From Christensenella sp. UBA7597 (GTDB taxonomy: Bacteria; Bacillota; Clostridia; Christensenellales; Borkfalkiaceae): DNA of 13,884 nt. The notes under the pieces were generated by a model, which was not told the origin of the DNA, did no database searches, and worked only from the letters and a program-made list of their open reading frames with translations. Each line of letters opens with the position of its first letter. Position 1 is the first letter of the stretch. Of this stretch, positions 1 through 7,647 are shown piece by piece. The stretch is taken from NCBI GenBank assembly GCA_002474405.1, contig DLQW01000085.1, positions 291 through 14,174 on the forward strand. Direction: 5' to 3'. Both the position numbers and the translations under genes were made by a program.

Positions 1-25
1 GCTCTACCAACTGAGCCACAGTAGC
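1..25 (-). tRNA. partial tRNA, 5' end only (possibly tRNA-Thr)
   Basis: Read on the minus strand this is the 5' part of a tRNA: a 7-base acceptor strand GCTACTG, then TG, D-stem GCTC, D-loop AGTTGGTA and the closing GAGC. The window edge cuts it before the anticodon arm, so its identity cannot be read. A tRNA starting GC and carrying this D-arm would fit tRNA-Thr, but that is only a guess. It is transcribed away from the AraC gene. Confidence 0.85.
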
Positions 26-77
26 ATATTCTGTTGTGTTGCCGTGCAATCGATATTTATCAATCACAAGCTTGTTT

Positions 78-106
78 ATTATACTCTAAAGAGAAAAAAA
101 ATGCAA
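78..106 (-). promoter_or_regulatory. sigma-A-type promoter for the minus-strand tRNA
   Basis: On the minus strand there is a -35 TTGCAT (101-106), a 17-bp spacer and a perfect -10 TATAAT (78-83). Transcription would start near 71, about 45 nt before the tRNA 5' end. The arrangement resembles the TTGCTT-17-TATAAT promoter of tRNA-Leu further along. Confidence 0.6.
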
Positions 107-230
107 GCGTTTTTCTATACCGTAACGAAAAATTTTGAAAAATTTTTTCGGAGGCGGAAAAACGGCGGCTTCGCCCGATTTTTGCCGCGGCGGCGCGCTG
201 TATGATAAATGCAAAAAATCGTAGTTTTTG

Positions 231-243
231 ACAATAATATTGT
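231..243. promoter_or_regulatory. candidate operator palindrome upstream of the AraC/GH31 promoter
   Basis: ACAATAATATTGT is a perfect 13-bp inverted repeat (six-base arms around one A). It ends 10 bp before the -35 element of the AraC gene promoter. A dimeric activator or repressor could bind there. Which protein binds is unknown. AraC-family proteins more often bind direct repeats, so self-regulation is only one option. Confidence 0.35.
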
Positions 244-253
244 TGCTATCGGG

Positions 254-282
254 TTGACAGCGGGCATTTTAACATTTATAAT
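254..282 (+). promoter_or_regulatory. consensus sigma-A promoter for the AraC-GH31 unit
   Basis: The -35 TTGACA (254-259) and the -10 TATAAT (277-282) both match the consensus exactly, separated by 17 bp. Transcription would start near 289, about 30 nt before the AraC start codon. No other good promoter is seen before the hydrolase gene, so it probably serves both genes. Confidence 0.8.
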
Positions 283-318
283 AATAGTAGCGGAAGAAAA
301 AGAACGCGGGAAAATACG

Positions 319-1116
319 ATGAAAAAAACAGGAAAGAATAAAAAACGGGAAGCGAACGAATACGAATGGTATTCCGACGAAGCGGACTACTTCTATTGCA
401 GGGATATGCGCGATTTAAGCTGCTCGCTGCATTTTCACAGCAGCTGGGAATTTATTTTTGTTGCCGAAGGACAGCTGAAGCTGCTTCTCGACGGCGAAGA
501 ATATTGCGCGAAGAAGGGCGACGTATTGTTTATTCCCGGTTTTGTTGTGCATTACGCGGCGGGAACGGAGAAAAATCGTTGTTTCTCGTTGGTTTTCGGC
601 TCCGATTACAAAAGGGCGTTTACGGATGAGTTCGGCGAAAAGCAGTTTGATTTTATTCTGCCGTACATTGAAGGGCGCAGCGAGGAAATCTTCCGCTTCG
701 TGGAAGAGTGCGTGAAAAATTTCGGAACGTTTTCAGCTTGCGAACGGTTTGGCATGACAAGCATGTTTCTGGGCGCGTTCGGGCGGATGTATCCGTTGAA
801 AGCGGCGGAAAATCAATCGTCGGACAAGCTGATTATCAATTTATTGCGATATCTCGATAAGCATTTTACGGAAAATATCTCGGTGGAGAGCGTTGCGGAG
901 CATTTCGGATACTCGAAAAACTATTTGTCTACGCTGTTCAATAAATATACGGGAATGAGATTTTCCGATTATCTGAACCGTTTGCGGGTACGCGAAACGG
1001 CGAAACGGATGGAAAATTCTTCCGTCGGAATTACGTCGGTCGCGCTCGATTGCGGATTCAATTCGCTGAATACGTATTATCGGGCGAAGCAGAAATTTTT
1101 GACGAATAAAAAATAA
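319..1116 (+). CDS. AraC-family transcriptional regulator with N-terminal cupin domain
   Basis: The 265-residue protein has two parts. Residues about 34-100 form a cupin-like sensor domain (HFH at 38-40, then alternating strands and a GDVLFIPGFVVH turn), which in this family usually binds a sugar or related ligand. Residues about 172-265 form an AraC-type DNA-binding domain with two helix-turn-helix units: ISVESVAEHFGYSKNYLSTLF and GITSVALDCGFNSLNTYYRA. The protein ends at LTNKK, soon after the second recognition helix, so it lacks about ten residues of the usual tail (FG-x-TP-x-x-YR). The ATG start has only a weak GGGA ribosome site about 8 nt upstream. The hydrolase gene follows after 40 nt on the same strand, so this is probably its local regulator, by analogy with many AraC-hydrolase pairs. 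The ligand is unknown. Confidence 0.88.
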   Translation: MKKTGKNKKREANEYEWYSDEADYFYCRDMRDLSCSLHFHSSWEFIFVAEGQLKLLLDGEEYCAKKGDVLFIPGFVVHYAAGTEKNRCFSLVFGSDYKRAFTDEFGEKQFDFILPYIEGRSEEIFRFVEECVKNFGTFSACERFGMTSMFLGAFGRMYPLKAAENQSSDKLIINLLRYLDKHFTENISVESVAEHFGYSKNYLSTLFNKYTGMRFSDYLNRLRVRETAKRMENSSVGITSVALDCGFNSLNTYYRAKQKFLTNKK

Positions 1117-1156
1117 CAGTGCCGGTGGCGCACAAAAAAATATAAGGAGTAAAATT

Positions 1157-3580
1157 ATGCTGGATAAGCATCTGATTGCAAAAACCGCCCCTGTGGCAAA
1201 CGAAAATAACGTGATTTTATGGAAAAATTACCGCGTAACTGTGCTCGGCGAGCGGCTTTTCAGACTGGAGCGCAGCGAGCGTAAAAAATTCCGCGACGGC
1301 GCGACGCTTTCCGTCTGGTTCCGCAATATGCCGTCGCAGTCGTTTACGGCAACGGAAAAAGATGACGATTTAGAAGTGAAAACGGCGGGCGCGACTCTGT
1401 TGATAAAAGAAAACCGCGGGGATTGCCGGATTATTCTGTGCGGAGAGACAGAGGCAAAGCCGATTTGCAACGACGGCAATCTTTTGGGAACGTATCGCAC
1501 GCTGGACGAATGCGACGGGGATCTGTATATCAGAACGGGCAAGAAAATTCGGCTGGAAAACGGCGTTTGTTCGAAAACGGGTGTTGCTGTGTACGACGAT
1601 TCGAGCAGCGAAACGCTGAATCGGAACGGAGAAATCGAAAAAGAGTACGCCGACGGCACGGACGAATATATTTTTGCGTACGGAAAAGATTACCGCGGCG
1701 CGGTGAAGGCGCTATATATGATTTGCGGCACCGTTCCGCTTGTGCCGAGATTTGCGTTGGGCAACTGGTGGAGCAGATACTTCGAATATACCGACGAGGA
1801 ATATCTTACGGTTTTAAACCGCTTCAAAGAGCACGGGGTTCCGCTCAGCGTGGCTACGGTGGATATGGACTGGCATTATTCCGTGCATCTGGACGAACAG
1901 AAAAAAATTACGGAAAGCGGGAAAAACACGGAGTTTTACGGCGGGGCGAACGGCTGGACGGGATATTCATGGAACAAAGATCTGTTTCCGGATTATAAAG
2001 AATTTCTGCGGCAGGTAAAGGCGGAAGGACTGAAAATCACGCTGAATCTGCACCCGGCGGACGGCGTGAGATGGTTTGAAGATATGTACGGCGAAATGGC
2101 GGAAGCCGTGGGAGCGGACGCCGCTTCCGGAGAGCAGATTAAGTTTGATATTTTCGACCCGAAGTTTGCGAACGCATATTTTTCCGTATTGCATAAGCCC
2201 TATGAGAAGGACGGCGTGGATTTCTGGTGGATTGACTGGCAACAGGGAAAAGCGGCGGGAAAGCTCGGCATCGATCCGTTGTGGGCGCTGAATCATTATC
2301 ATTATCTGGATAACGCGAAAAATTTCCGCGAGCCGCTGATATTATCGCGCTATGCGGGCGTGGGCTCGCATCGGTATCCGCTGGGATTTTCGGGCGATAC
2401 GGTGATTACGTGGCGCACGCTGAAATATCTGCCGTATTTTACCGCGACGGCGAGCAACATCGGCTACGGCTGGTGGAGCCACGATATCGGCGGGCATATG
2501 CAGGGCGAACATAACGGCGAGCTGTTTTTGCGCCATGCGCAATTCGGCGTGTTTTCGCCGATTAACCGCTATCACAGCACTTCGGCGCCGACGCTTACGA
2601 AAGAGCCCTGGTTTTACAAAAACGGAACGGGAGCGTTATTGGAAGAACAGATGAAACTGCGCCATAAATTGTTGCCGTTTTTGTACACATGCGCGTACAA
2701 GGCGAATAAAAACGCGGAGATGCTGATAGAACCGACGTATTATTATCATCCCGATTGCAAGGAAGCTTACGAATACGGGAACGAATATTATTTTGGAGGC
2801 ACTCTTCTGGTGGCTCCCGTGGTAACGCCGGAAGGAAAAGACGGGTTTGCGAGAGTAAAAGCGTGGTTGCCCGCAGGGCGCTGGACGGATATTTTCACGG
2901 GAGACGTTTATGAAATCGGCAACGCGAACGGCGAAGAAAAAACACTGCTGCGCACGCTGGAAAGCATTCCCGTGCTGGCGAAGAGCGGTACGATTCTGCC
3001 GCTTTCCGAAGCGAAAGGAAACGGAACGCCGAATCCCGGAATGCTCACAGTGAAAATTTTCGACGGGAACGGCGAATACGAGATGTACGAGGACGCGCAT
3101 GCGGTAAATGGAGACGGCGAATTTTTCACGAAGTTTATCGCCCGCGAAACGACGTCGGAAAACGGGGAAACAATACAGTCGCTTTGCATTACTTCGTCCG
3201 GGGACGGCAGCGTGATTCCGTTGGAAAGAAAAATCCGTTTGCAGTTCGTGAACGCGGAAAAGGGGAATATATCCTTGAAAATCGGCGGAAAAGAAGTCGA
3301 CACGGCGAAAATTTATGCCGACTGCGTAACGCTTTGCATCGATTTCAAGCCCGGAGAAACATACGAAATTTCTGTAACGCATCGGCGCGAAAGTAAATTC
3401 GACGCCTGGAAAAAACGCGCCGCGAGAATTCTGACGGAGTGCGACGGAACGAACGCCGTGCATATTACGGCGAACCGTGAGCTTCAGGAACTGAAAAACG
3501 AAAACGAATTAGCGTTGTTTTTCAATTATCGCAGCAAGCTTCCGGAAGAAGTGGTAGAACGGCTGATGGAAACGTTTTGA
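1157..3580 (+). CDS. glycoside hydrolase family 31 protein (alpha-glucosidase/alpha-xylosidase type)
   Basis: The 807-residue protein should cleave terminal alpha-linked glucose or xylose from oligosaccharides with retention. An N-terminal beta-sandwich region (about 1-190) precedes the TIM barrel (about 195-560), followed by C-terminal beta domains. The nucleophile is probably D360 in WWIDWQQG, and the acid/base D414 in GFSGDT. Other family landmarks are VDMDWH (235-240), the HDIGGH block and RYHSTSAP. The nucleophile motif differs from the common W-x-D-M-N-E, so this is a side branch of the family and the substrate cannot be named. There is no signal peptide or membrane segment, so it acts in the cytoplasm on imported sugar. 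A good AAGGAG-like site (around 1144) precedes the ATG. It follows the AraC gene by 40 nt and ends just before a strong terminator. No transporter lies in the window. Confidence 0.9.
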   Translation: MLDKHLIAKTAPVANENNVILWKNYRVTVLGERLFRLERSERKKFRDGATLSVWFRNMPSQSFTATEKDDDLEVKTAGATLLIKENRGDCRIILCGETEAKPICNDGNLLGTYRTLDECDGDLYIRTGKKIRLENGVCSKTGVAVYDDSSSETLNRNGEIEKEYADGTDEYIFAYGKDYRGAVKALYMICGTVPLVPRFALGNWWSRYFEYTDEEYLTVLNRFKEHGVPLSVATVDMDWHYSVHLDEQKKITESGKNTEFYGGANGWTGYSWNKDLFPDYKEFLRQVKAEGLKITLNLHPADGVRWFEDMYGEMAEAVGADAASGEQIKFDIFDPKFANAYFSVLHKPYEKDGVDFWWIDWQQGKAAGKLGIDPLWALNHYHYLDNAKNFREPLILSRYAGVGSHRYPLGFSGDTVITWRTLKYLPYFTATASNIGYGWWSHDIGGHMQGEHNGELFLRHAQFGVFSPINRYHSTSAPTLTKEPWFYKNGTGALLEEQMKLRHKLLPFLYTCAYKANKNAEMLIEPTYYYHPDCKEAYEYGNEYYFGGTLLVAPVVTPEGKDGFARVKAWLPAGRWTDIFTGDVYEIGNANGEEKTLLRTLESIPVLAKSGTILPLSEAKGNGTPNPGMLTVKIFDGNGEYEMYEDAHAVNGDGEFFTKFIARETTSENGETIQSLCITSSGDGSVIPLERKIRLQFVNAEKGNISLKIGGKEVDTAKIYADCVTLCIDFKPGETYEISVTHRRESKFDAWKKRAARILTECDGTNAVHITANRELQELKNENELALFFNYRSKLPEEVVERLMETF

Positions 3581-3595
3581 TTTTTGACGGATAGA

Positions 3596-3630
3596 GCGCC
3601 GTCGGCGCGAAACACCGACGGCGCTTTTGT
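3596..3630 (+). terminator. rho-independent terminator after the GH31 gene
   Basis: A perfect 10-bp GC-rich stem, GCGCCGTCGG (3596-3605) with CCGACGGCGC (3615-3624), encloses a 9-nt loop and is followed by TTTTGT. It begins 15 nt after the hydrolase stop codon and ends the AraC-GH31 unit. Confidence 0.92.
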
Positions 3631-3837
3631 ATGTTATGCCACAAGGATAACGTAATCGTTTGTCCGCGAGGATTAAAGGGAATTTTGGTTGAAAATACGA
3701 AAAAAGCGATCATCGAAAATAATCTGATTGTACGATGATTGGCATAAAAGGGCGCAAGTTGTTAAATTTTATGAAAACCGTGATAAAATCGCTTGCTTTT
3801 TTTTGACGGATTGATTATAATAAATAATGTGCCGTGT
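3631..3837. other. intergenic region before tRNA-Leu
   Basis: I see no gene. An 8-bp inverted pair, TTATGCCA (3634-3641) and TGGCATAA (3740-3747), lies about 100 bp apart. A 7-bp pair, ATCATCG and CGATGAT, lies within 3700-3740. These may be chance. The tRNA promoter is at the right end. Confidence 0.4.
3793..3821 (+). promoter_or_regulatory. promoter of tRNA-Leu
   Basis: The -35 TTGCTT (3793-3798), a 17-bp spacer and a perfect -10 TATAAT (3816-3821) place the transcription start near 3828, about 10 nt before the mature tRNA. A TTGACG at 3803 is too close to this -10 to be its -35. Confidence 0.65.
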
Positions 3838-3924
3838 GCCGGTGTGGTGGAATTGGCAGACGCGCGGGACTCAAAATCCCGTGATGGCGACATCGTGTGG
3901 GTTCGACCCCCACCACCGGCACCA
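3838..3924 (+). tRNA. tRNA-Leu (anticodon CAA)
   Basis: This is a full 87-nt class II tRNA. The acceptor strands GCCGGTG (3838-3844) and CACCGGC (3914-3920) pair perfectly. The anticodon stem CGGGA/TCCCG encloses the loop CTCAAAA, which gives anticodon CAA and reads UUG codons. A variable arm follows, then the T-arm GTGGG-TTCGACC-CCCAC (3897-3913). The discriminator base is A and the CCA end is encoded. The long variable arm is as expected for leucine. Confidence 0.97.
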
Positions 3925-3930
3925 AATTTT

Positions 3931-3969
3931 AAAAGCTCCGAGGGCGATGGATTCGTTTTCGGGGCTTTT
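3931..3969 (+). terminator. rho-independent terminator after tRNA-Leu
   Basis: AAAAGCTCCGA (3931-3941) pairs with TCGGGGCTTTT (3959-3969) with one G-U pair. The 3' arm ends in a T run. It begins 7 nt after the tRNA, so the tRNA is probably its own transcription unit. Confidence 0.8.
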
Positions 3970-4102
3970 CTATTTGTTTTCGGACTTGCTTTTTATGCGG
4001 AAAAATTCTGGGTTGAACAACGAAAAACGGGCAATAATTGACAAGAAGAGGAAAACGCACGCTTTAAAAATCGGAAAACGGCGGAAATCGATAAATCTTT
4101 TC

Positions 4103-4131
4103 TTGATTTTTTTCGGCGCTTGTGGTACAAT
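4103..4131 (+). promoter_or_regulatory. promoter of polA-coaE
   Basis: The -35 TTGATT (4103-4108), a 17-bp spacer and the -10 TACAAT (4126-4131) are preceded by an extended TGG. Transcription would begin near 4138, leaving a leader of about 75 nt. That leader contains the 10-bp palindrome GCGGCGCCGC (4148-4157). The stretch 3970-4102 shows nothing else convincing. Confidence 0.72.
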
Positions 4132-4214
4132 ATCCGTATATACAACGGCGGCGCCGCGGAGACAAAGAACGAAAAATCCGTCGGCGAACGAATCGGACGA
4201 AGAAGGAACAGGCT

Positions 4215-6845
4215 ATGGATAAATTGGTATTGATCGACGGGAACAGCTTATTGAACAGGGCGTTTTATGCAACGCCGCTGTTCACCACGAAAGACGGCTT
4301 TCCCAGTAACGGAATTTTCGGATTCGTGAAGCTGCTTTTGAAAATTATCAACGATAAAAAGCCGCAGTATCTTGCCGTCGCTTTCGATTTGCATGCGCCT
4401 ACGTTCCGCCATAAAATGTACGGCGATTATAAGGCGGGGCGGCGCCCGATGCCCGAAGAACTTGCGGTGCAAATGCCCGTTTTAAAAGAACTTCTGCATC
4501 TGATGCGCGTAAAAACCGTGGAGTTGGAAGGATATGAAGCGGACGATCTGATAGGAACGCTTTCCCGCAGATTTTCCGTACATTCGTATATTTACACGGG
4601 GGACAGAGATTCGTATCAGCTGGTGAACGAAAACGTAAACGTATGTTTTACGAAGAAAGGCGTGAGCGATTTGTTGGAATTGACGGAGAAAAATTTTGCC
4701 GAAGAAATCGGGTTGAATCCGCCGCAGATTATCGATCTGAAAGCGCTGATGGGCGATAAATCGGATAATATTCCCGGAGTGAGCGGTATAGGCGAACAGA
4801 CGGCGAAAACGTTGTTGCAGAAATACGGCACGCTTGACGGCGTGTACGAGCATATCGGCGAACTTTCCGCGGCGCAGCAGAAACGGCTGGAGTCGGAGCG
4901 GGAAACGGCGAAACTTTCGTACACGCTGGCGACGATCGACGTGAACGCACCGGTAGATTGTCATTTAAACGACTGCGTGCTGCGCATGCCGTTTCCGTAT
5001 GCGGTGAAGCAAAAATTCGCCGAACTGGATTTTCGTTCGCTTGCCACGCTGGATTATTTCGAAGCGCCGCAGGAGGGAGCCGGGGCGGAAACCGTCGCAA
5101 AACCCGATGAAGAAAAGTATACCTGCCGCAAAATTACGCTTGCCGACGTAAACGAAGCGACGGATTGTTTTGAAAAGAATGAGGGGAAATACGTTGCATG
5201 CGTGTATTCGGAAAACAGCTTTGATTTTTTGCTTGAAAACACGGGTACTGCCGAGGAAAACGATTGTCGTTTCACGGAATATTCGCTGCCGTTCAAAGAG
5301 AATCTGCTTGACGAAGGCGTGAATCCGGGAGAACTGGCGCCGCTGCTGGAAAAGATTTTTTGCGGCGGGGAAACCGTGATTTGTTATGACGTGAAGTCGT
5401 TTTTGTATCATTTGTCCGACGATAAAATCGAAGCGACGGCAAGATTGGAGGACGTCGGGCTGGCGAAGTATATCGAAGAGGGAACTTCGTCGGCGGAAAC
5501 GCTTTCTTATCTGATTGACGCGCGCGGATTCGACGCGGATTTGCCTGCGCTCGGTTTGTATCGGTTGTTTTTCTATTTTTACGAACGTCTGAACGAAGCG
5601 GAGAAGAAGCTGTACCGCGAAATCGAGCTGCCGCTGGTAAACGTTTTGTTCGATATGGAAGAAACGGGCGTGCGGGTGGATTTAAACATGCTTGACGAAC
5701 TTTCCGTGCGGTATAATAAAGAATTGCAGGAAGTTACCGCGAAAATTTATGCGGAAGCGGGAGAAGAATTTAATCTGAATTCTCCGGCGCAGCTTGGAAA
5801 AATTTTGTTCGATAAATTGAAAATCGGGGAAAAGAAGGGCGCCGCGCAGGAAATGAACGATAAAGCAAAGCCGAAAAAAAATCCCGGAACCTCGGCGGAG
5901 GTGCTTGAAAAATACGCGGACGAATACGAGATAGTACGGCTGGTTCTGCGTTACAGGCAGGTGCAGAAGCTGCTTTCCACTTATATCGCGGGCATCCGCC
6001 CGCTGGTGGTGAAGGGGCGCGTGCACACCACGTATAATCAAAGCAATACTTCTACGGGACGACTTTCCAGCGCGAACCCGAATTTACAAAACATTCCCGT
6101 GCGTACCGACGAGGGGCGGGAGCTCAGAAAACTGTTTACGGCAAGCGAAGGAAACGTATTTATCGACGCGGATTATTCGCAGATTGAGCTTAGACTGATG
6201 GCGCATTTTTCCGGATGCGAAAAACTGAAAGAGGCGTATCGGAACGGGGCGGATATTCATGCGATTACCGCTTCGCAGGTGTTCGGTGTGCCGCTTGAAG
6301 AGGTAACGCCGAAGATGCGGCGGGAAGCCAAGGCGGTGAATTTCGGCATTATTTACGGTATCAGCGCGTTCGGACTTTCGAAAGATCTGGGAATTTCTTC
6401 GAAAGACGCCAAGGCGTATATCGATAAATACTTCGAAACTTATTCCGAGGTGAAAACATATATTGATAGCAACGTGGAAAATGCGAAAAAGGACGGTTAC
6501 GTTACTACGCTGTACGGGCGCAGGCGCGAAATTAACGAATTGAAATCGTCGAATTTTGCCGTACGCTCGTTCGGAGAACGCGCCGCGATGAATATGCCGC
6601 TGCAGGGAACGAGCGCGGATATCATCAAAATCGCCATGGTGCGCGTTTATAAGCGGCTGAAGGACGAGGGGCTGAAAGCAAAACTTGTTTTGCAGGTGCA
6701 CGACGAGCTTGTGGTGGATTGCCCGGAAAGAGAAAGAGAAAAGGTTGAGAAAATTCTGAAATTCGAAATGGAACATGCCGCGGAACTTTCCGTGCCGCTT
6801 GTAGCGGACGTGGGAACGGGCAAAAGCTGGTACGAGGCGCACTGA
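4215..6845 (+). CDS. polA: DNA polymerase I
   Basis: The 876-residue enzyme fills gaps and removes RNA primers in replication and repair. Residues 1-290 are the 5'-3' nuclease, with likely metal ligands D8, D58, E108, D110, D111, D130 and D132, and GDKSDNIPGV from 180. Residues about 300-460 match the position of the 3'-5' exonuclease, but no DxE motif or final catalytic Asp is seen, so proofreading is probably lost, as in Bacillus and Thermus enzymes. Residues about 465-876 are the polymerase: motif A DADYSQIELR with D653, motif B RREAKAVNFGIIYG, and motif C VHDELV with D830. The ATG at 4215 is chosen because AAGGA lies 7 nt upstream. An in-frame GTG at 4122 would add 31 residues, but it lies in the promoter before the transcription start. 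coaE follows 65 nt later, a common pairing. Confidence 0.96.
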   Translation: MDKLVLIDGNSLLNRAFYATPLFTTKDGFPSNGIFGFVKLLLKIINDKKPQYLAVAFDLHAPTFRHKMYGDYKAGRRPMPEELAVQMPVLKELLHLMRVKTVELEGYEADDLIGTLSRRFSVHSYIYTGDRDSYQLVNENVNVCFTKKGVSDLLELTEKNFAEEIGLNPPQIIDLKALMGDKSDNIPGVSGIGEQTAKTLLQKYGTLDGVYEHIGELSAAQQKRLESERETAKLSYTLATIDVNAPVDCHLNDCVLRMPFPYAVKQKFAELDFRSLATLDYFEAPQEGAGAETVAKPDEEKYTCRKITLADVNEATDCFEKNEGKYVACVYSENSFDFLLENTGTAEENDCRFTEYSLPFKENLLDEGVNPGELAPLLEKIFCGGETVICYDVKSFLYHLSDDKIEATARLEDVGLAKYIEEGTSSAETLSYLIDARGFDADLPALGLYRLFFYFYERLNEAEKKLYREIELPLVNVLFDMEETGVRVDLNMLDELSVRYNKELQEVTAKIYAEAGEEFNLNSPAQLGKILFDKLKIGEKKGAAQEMNDKAKPKKNPGTSAEVLEKYADEYEIVRLVLRYRQVQKLLSTYIAGIRPLVVKGRVHTTYNQSNTSTGRLSSANPNLQNIPVRTDEGRELRKLFTASEGNVFIDADYSQIELRLMAHFSGCEKLKEAYRNGADIHAITASQVFGVPLEEVTPKMRREAKAVNFGIIYGISAFGLSKDLGISSKDAKAYIDKYFETYSEVKTYIDSNVENAKKDGYVTTLYGRRREINELKSSNFAVRSFGERAAMNMPLQGTSADIIKIAMVRVYKRLKDEGLKAKLVLQVHDELVVDCPEREREKVEKILKFEMEHAAELSVPLVADVGTGKSWYEAH

Positions 6846-6910
6846 AGCGCTTCTGTCGGCTGATTGCTTCGGCGTTGCGTTACGGAAAGGCTGAACGGCG
6901 GGCTGAAAAT

Positions 6911-7606
6911 ATGGAAACGATAACAAATCGATCCGGCGATTCCGGATATTGCAAAATAGCCGTTACCGGCGGAATCGGCAGCGGAAAATCGACGGTGTGC
7001 GAGGAAATCGCGGGGCTCGGTTATTCCGTTTTTTCCTGCGATGAGATTTATGCCGAAATGCTCGGCGAACCGGATTTTGCCGCCGCAATGGAAATTTTAT
7101 TTCCGGGCAGTACGAGCTGCGGGCGGGTAAATAAAAAAGAATTGCTTAAAATAATTCTTCGCGATAAAAAGGCAACGGAAACGCTGAACGCTTTTACGCA
7201 TCCGAAGATAATGGCGCGGCTTTTCGAAAAAATGGACGAAGCGGCGAAACGAATCCTTGATGCGCACAATGATGCGCAAAACGACAATTCGACTACGGCA
7301 ATAAAAAATCCGGGGCTTGTGCCTGTGTTTGCGGAAGTACCGCTTTTGTTTGAAAGTAAAAGTGACGGATTGTTCGATAAAATTATTGTAGTTACCAGAA
7401 ACGAAACGGAGAAAATACGCAGCGTAATTGTAAGAGACGGGTGTAAAGAGGACGTTGTAAAAGAGAAAATGTCGTTGCAGTTCGATTATTCTTTACCTCC
7501 GGATAAGGAAAATTATCCCTCTTATGATAAGATAATTTTTCTTGAAAATAACGGTTCGAGAAATCAATTAAAATCAAAACTGATAAAAATATTGCAGAAA
7601 ATCTGA
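6911..7606 (+). CDS. coaE: dephospho-CoA kinase
   Basis: The 231-residue enzyme phosphorylates dephospho-CoA on the ribose 3' hydroxyl, the last step of coenzyme A synthesis. It shows the P-loop TGGIGSGKST (19-28, K26), an early acidic residue in SCDEIYAEML (D44), a HPKIM segment and the VPLLFES motif. It is longer than most CoaE proteins because a polar segment rich in N, D and T (around AHNDAQNDNSTTAIKN) sits before VPLLFES. The tail YDKIIFLENNGS replaces the usual AD-x-VI-x-N-x-G pattern, so it is somewhat divergent. The ATG at 6911 is preferred. A TTG at 6875 would add 12 residues unlike the family, although the ribosome site before 6911 is weak. It probably shares the polA transcript and is followed by a terminator. 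Confidence 0.9.
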   Translation: METITNRSGDSGYCKIAVTGGIGSGKSTVCEEIAGLGYSVFSCDEIYAEMLGEPDFAAAMEILFPGSTSCGRVNKKELLKIILRDKKATETLNAFTHPKIMARLFEKMDEAAKRILDAHNDAQNDNSTTAIKNPGLVPVFAEVPLLFESKSDGLFDKIIVVTRNETEKIRSVIVRDGCKEDVVKEKMSLQFDYSLPPDKENYPSYDKIIFLENNGSRNQLKSKLIKILQKI

Positions 7607-7619
7607 TTAAAAACAGGGG

Positions 7620-7644
7620 AAAGCGGGCTTTTAGCCCGCTTTTT
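7620..7644 (+). terminator. rho-independent terminator after coaE
   Basis: AAAGCGGGCT (7620-7629) and AGCCCGCTTT (7633-7642) form a perfect stem with a TTT loop and a T-rich tail. It starts 14 nt after the coaE stop codon. Confidence 0.9.
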
Positions 7645-7647
7645 ATG

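Larger units (their letters stand above)
26..318. other. divergent intergenic region between the tRNA and the AraC gene
   Basis: I see no gene here. The stretch holds two divergent promoters (minus strand 78-106, plus strand 254-282) and a palindrome at 231-243. An imperfect hairpin followed by five T lies at 158-183: a GGCG/CGCC core with loop GCTT, flanked by A5 and T5 with bulges. That hairpin looks like a weak terminator, but no gene ends towards it, so its role is unclear. A second TTGACA at 228-233 has no matching -10. Confidence 0.6.

Noticed and set aside
4038..4068. Second promoter before polA starting at TTGACA (4038)
   Set aside because: The best -10 match, TTTAAA, needs a 19-bp spacer. 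The TTGATT-17-TACAAT promoter is better placed.
4122..4214. GTG start giving polA 31 extra residues
   Set aside because: The GTG lies in the promoter, upstream of the predicted transcript start, and the added residues are not Pol I-like. The ATG at 4215 has a proper ribosome site.
3793..4222. Two plus-strand open frames spanning the tRNA-Leu region
   Set aside because: They translate through the tRNA, its terminator and the polA promoter, and show no protein family features.
6875..6910. TTG start for coaE adding 12 residues
   Set aside because: It has no ribosome site and the added residues are not family-like; the ATG at 6911 is more plausible.
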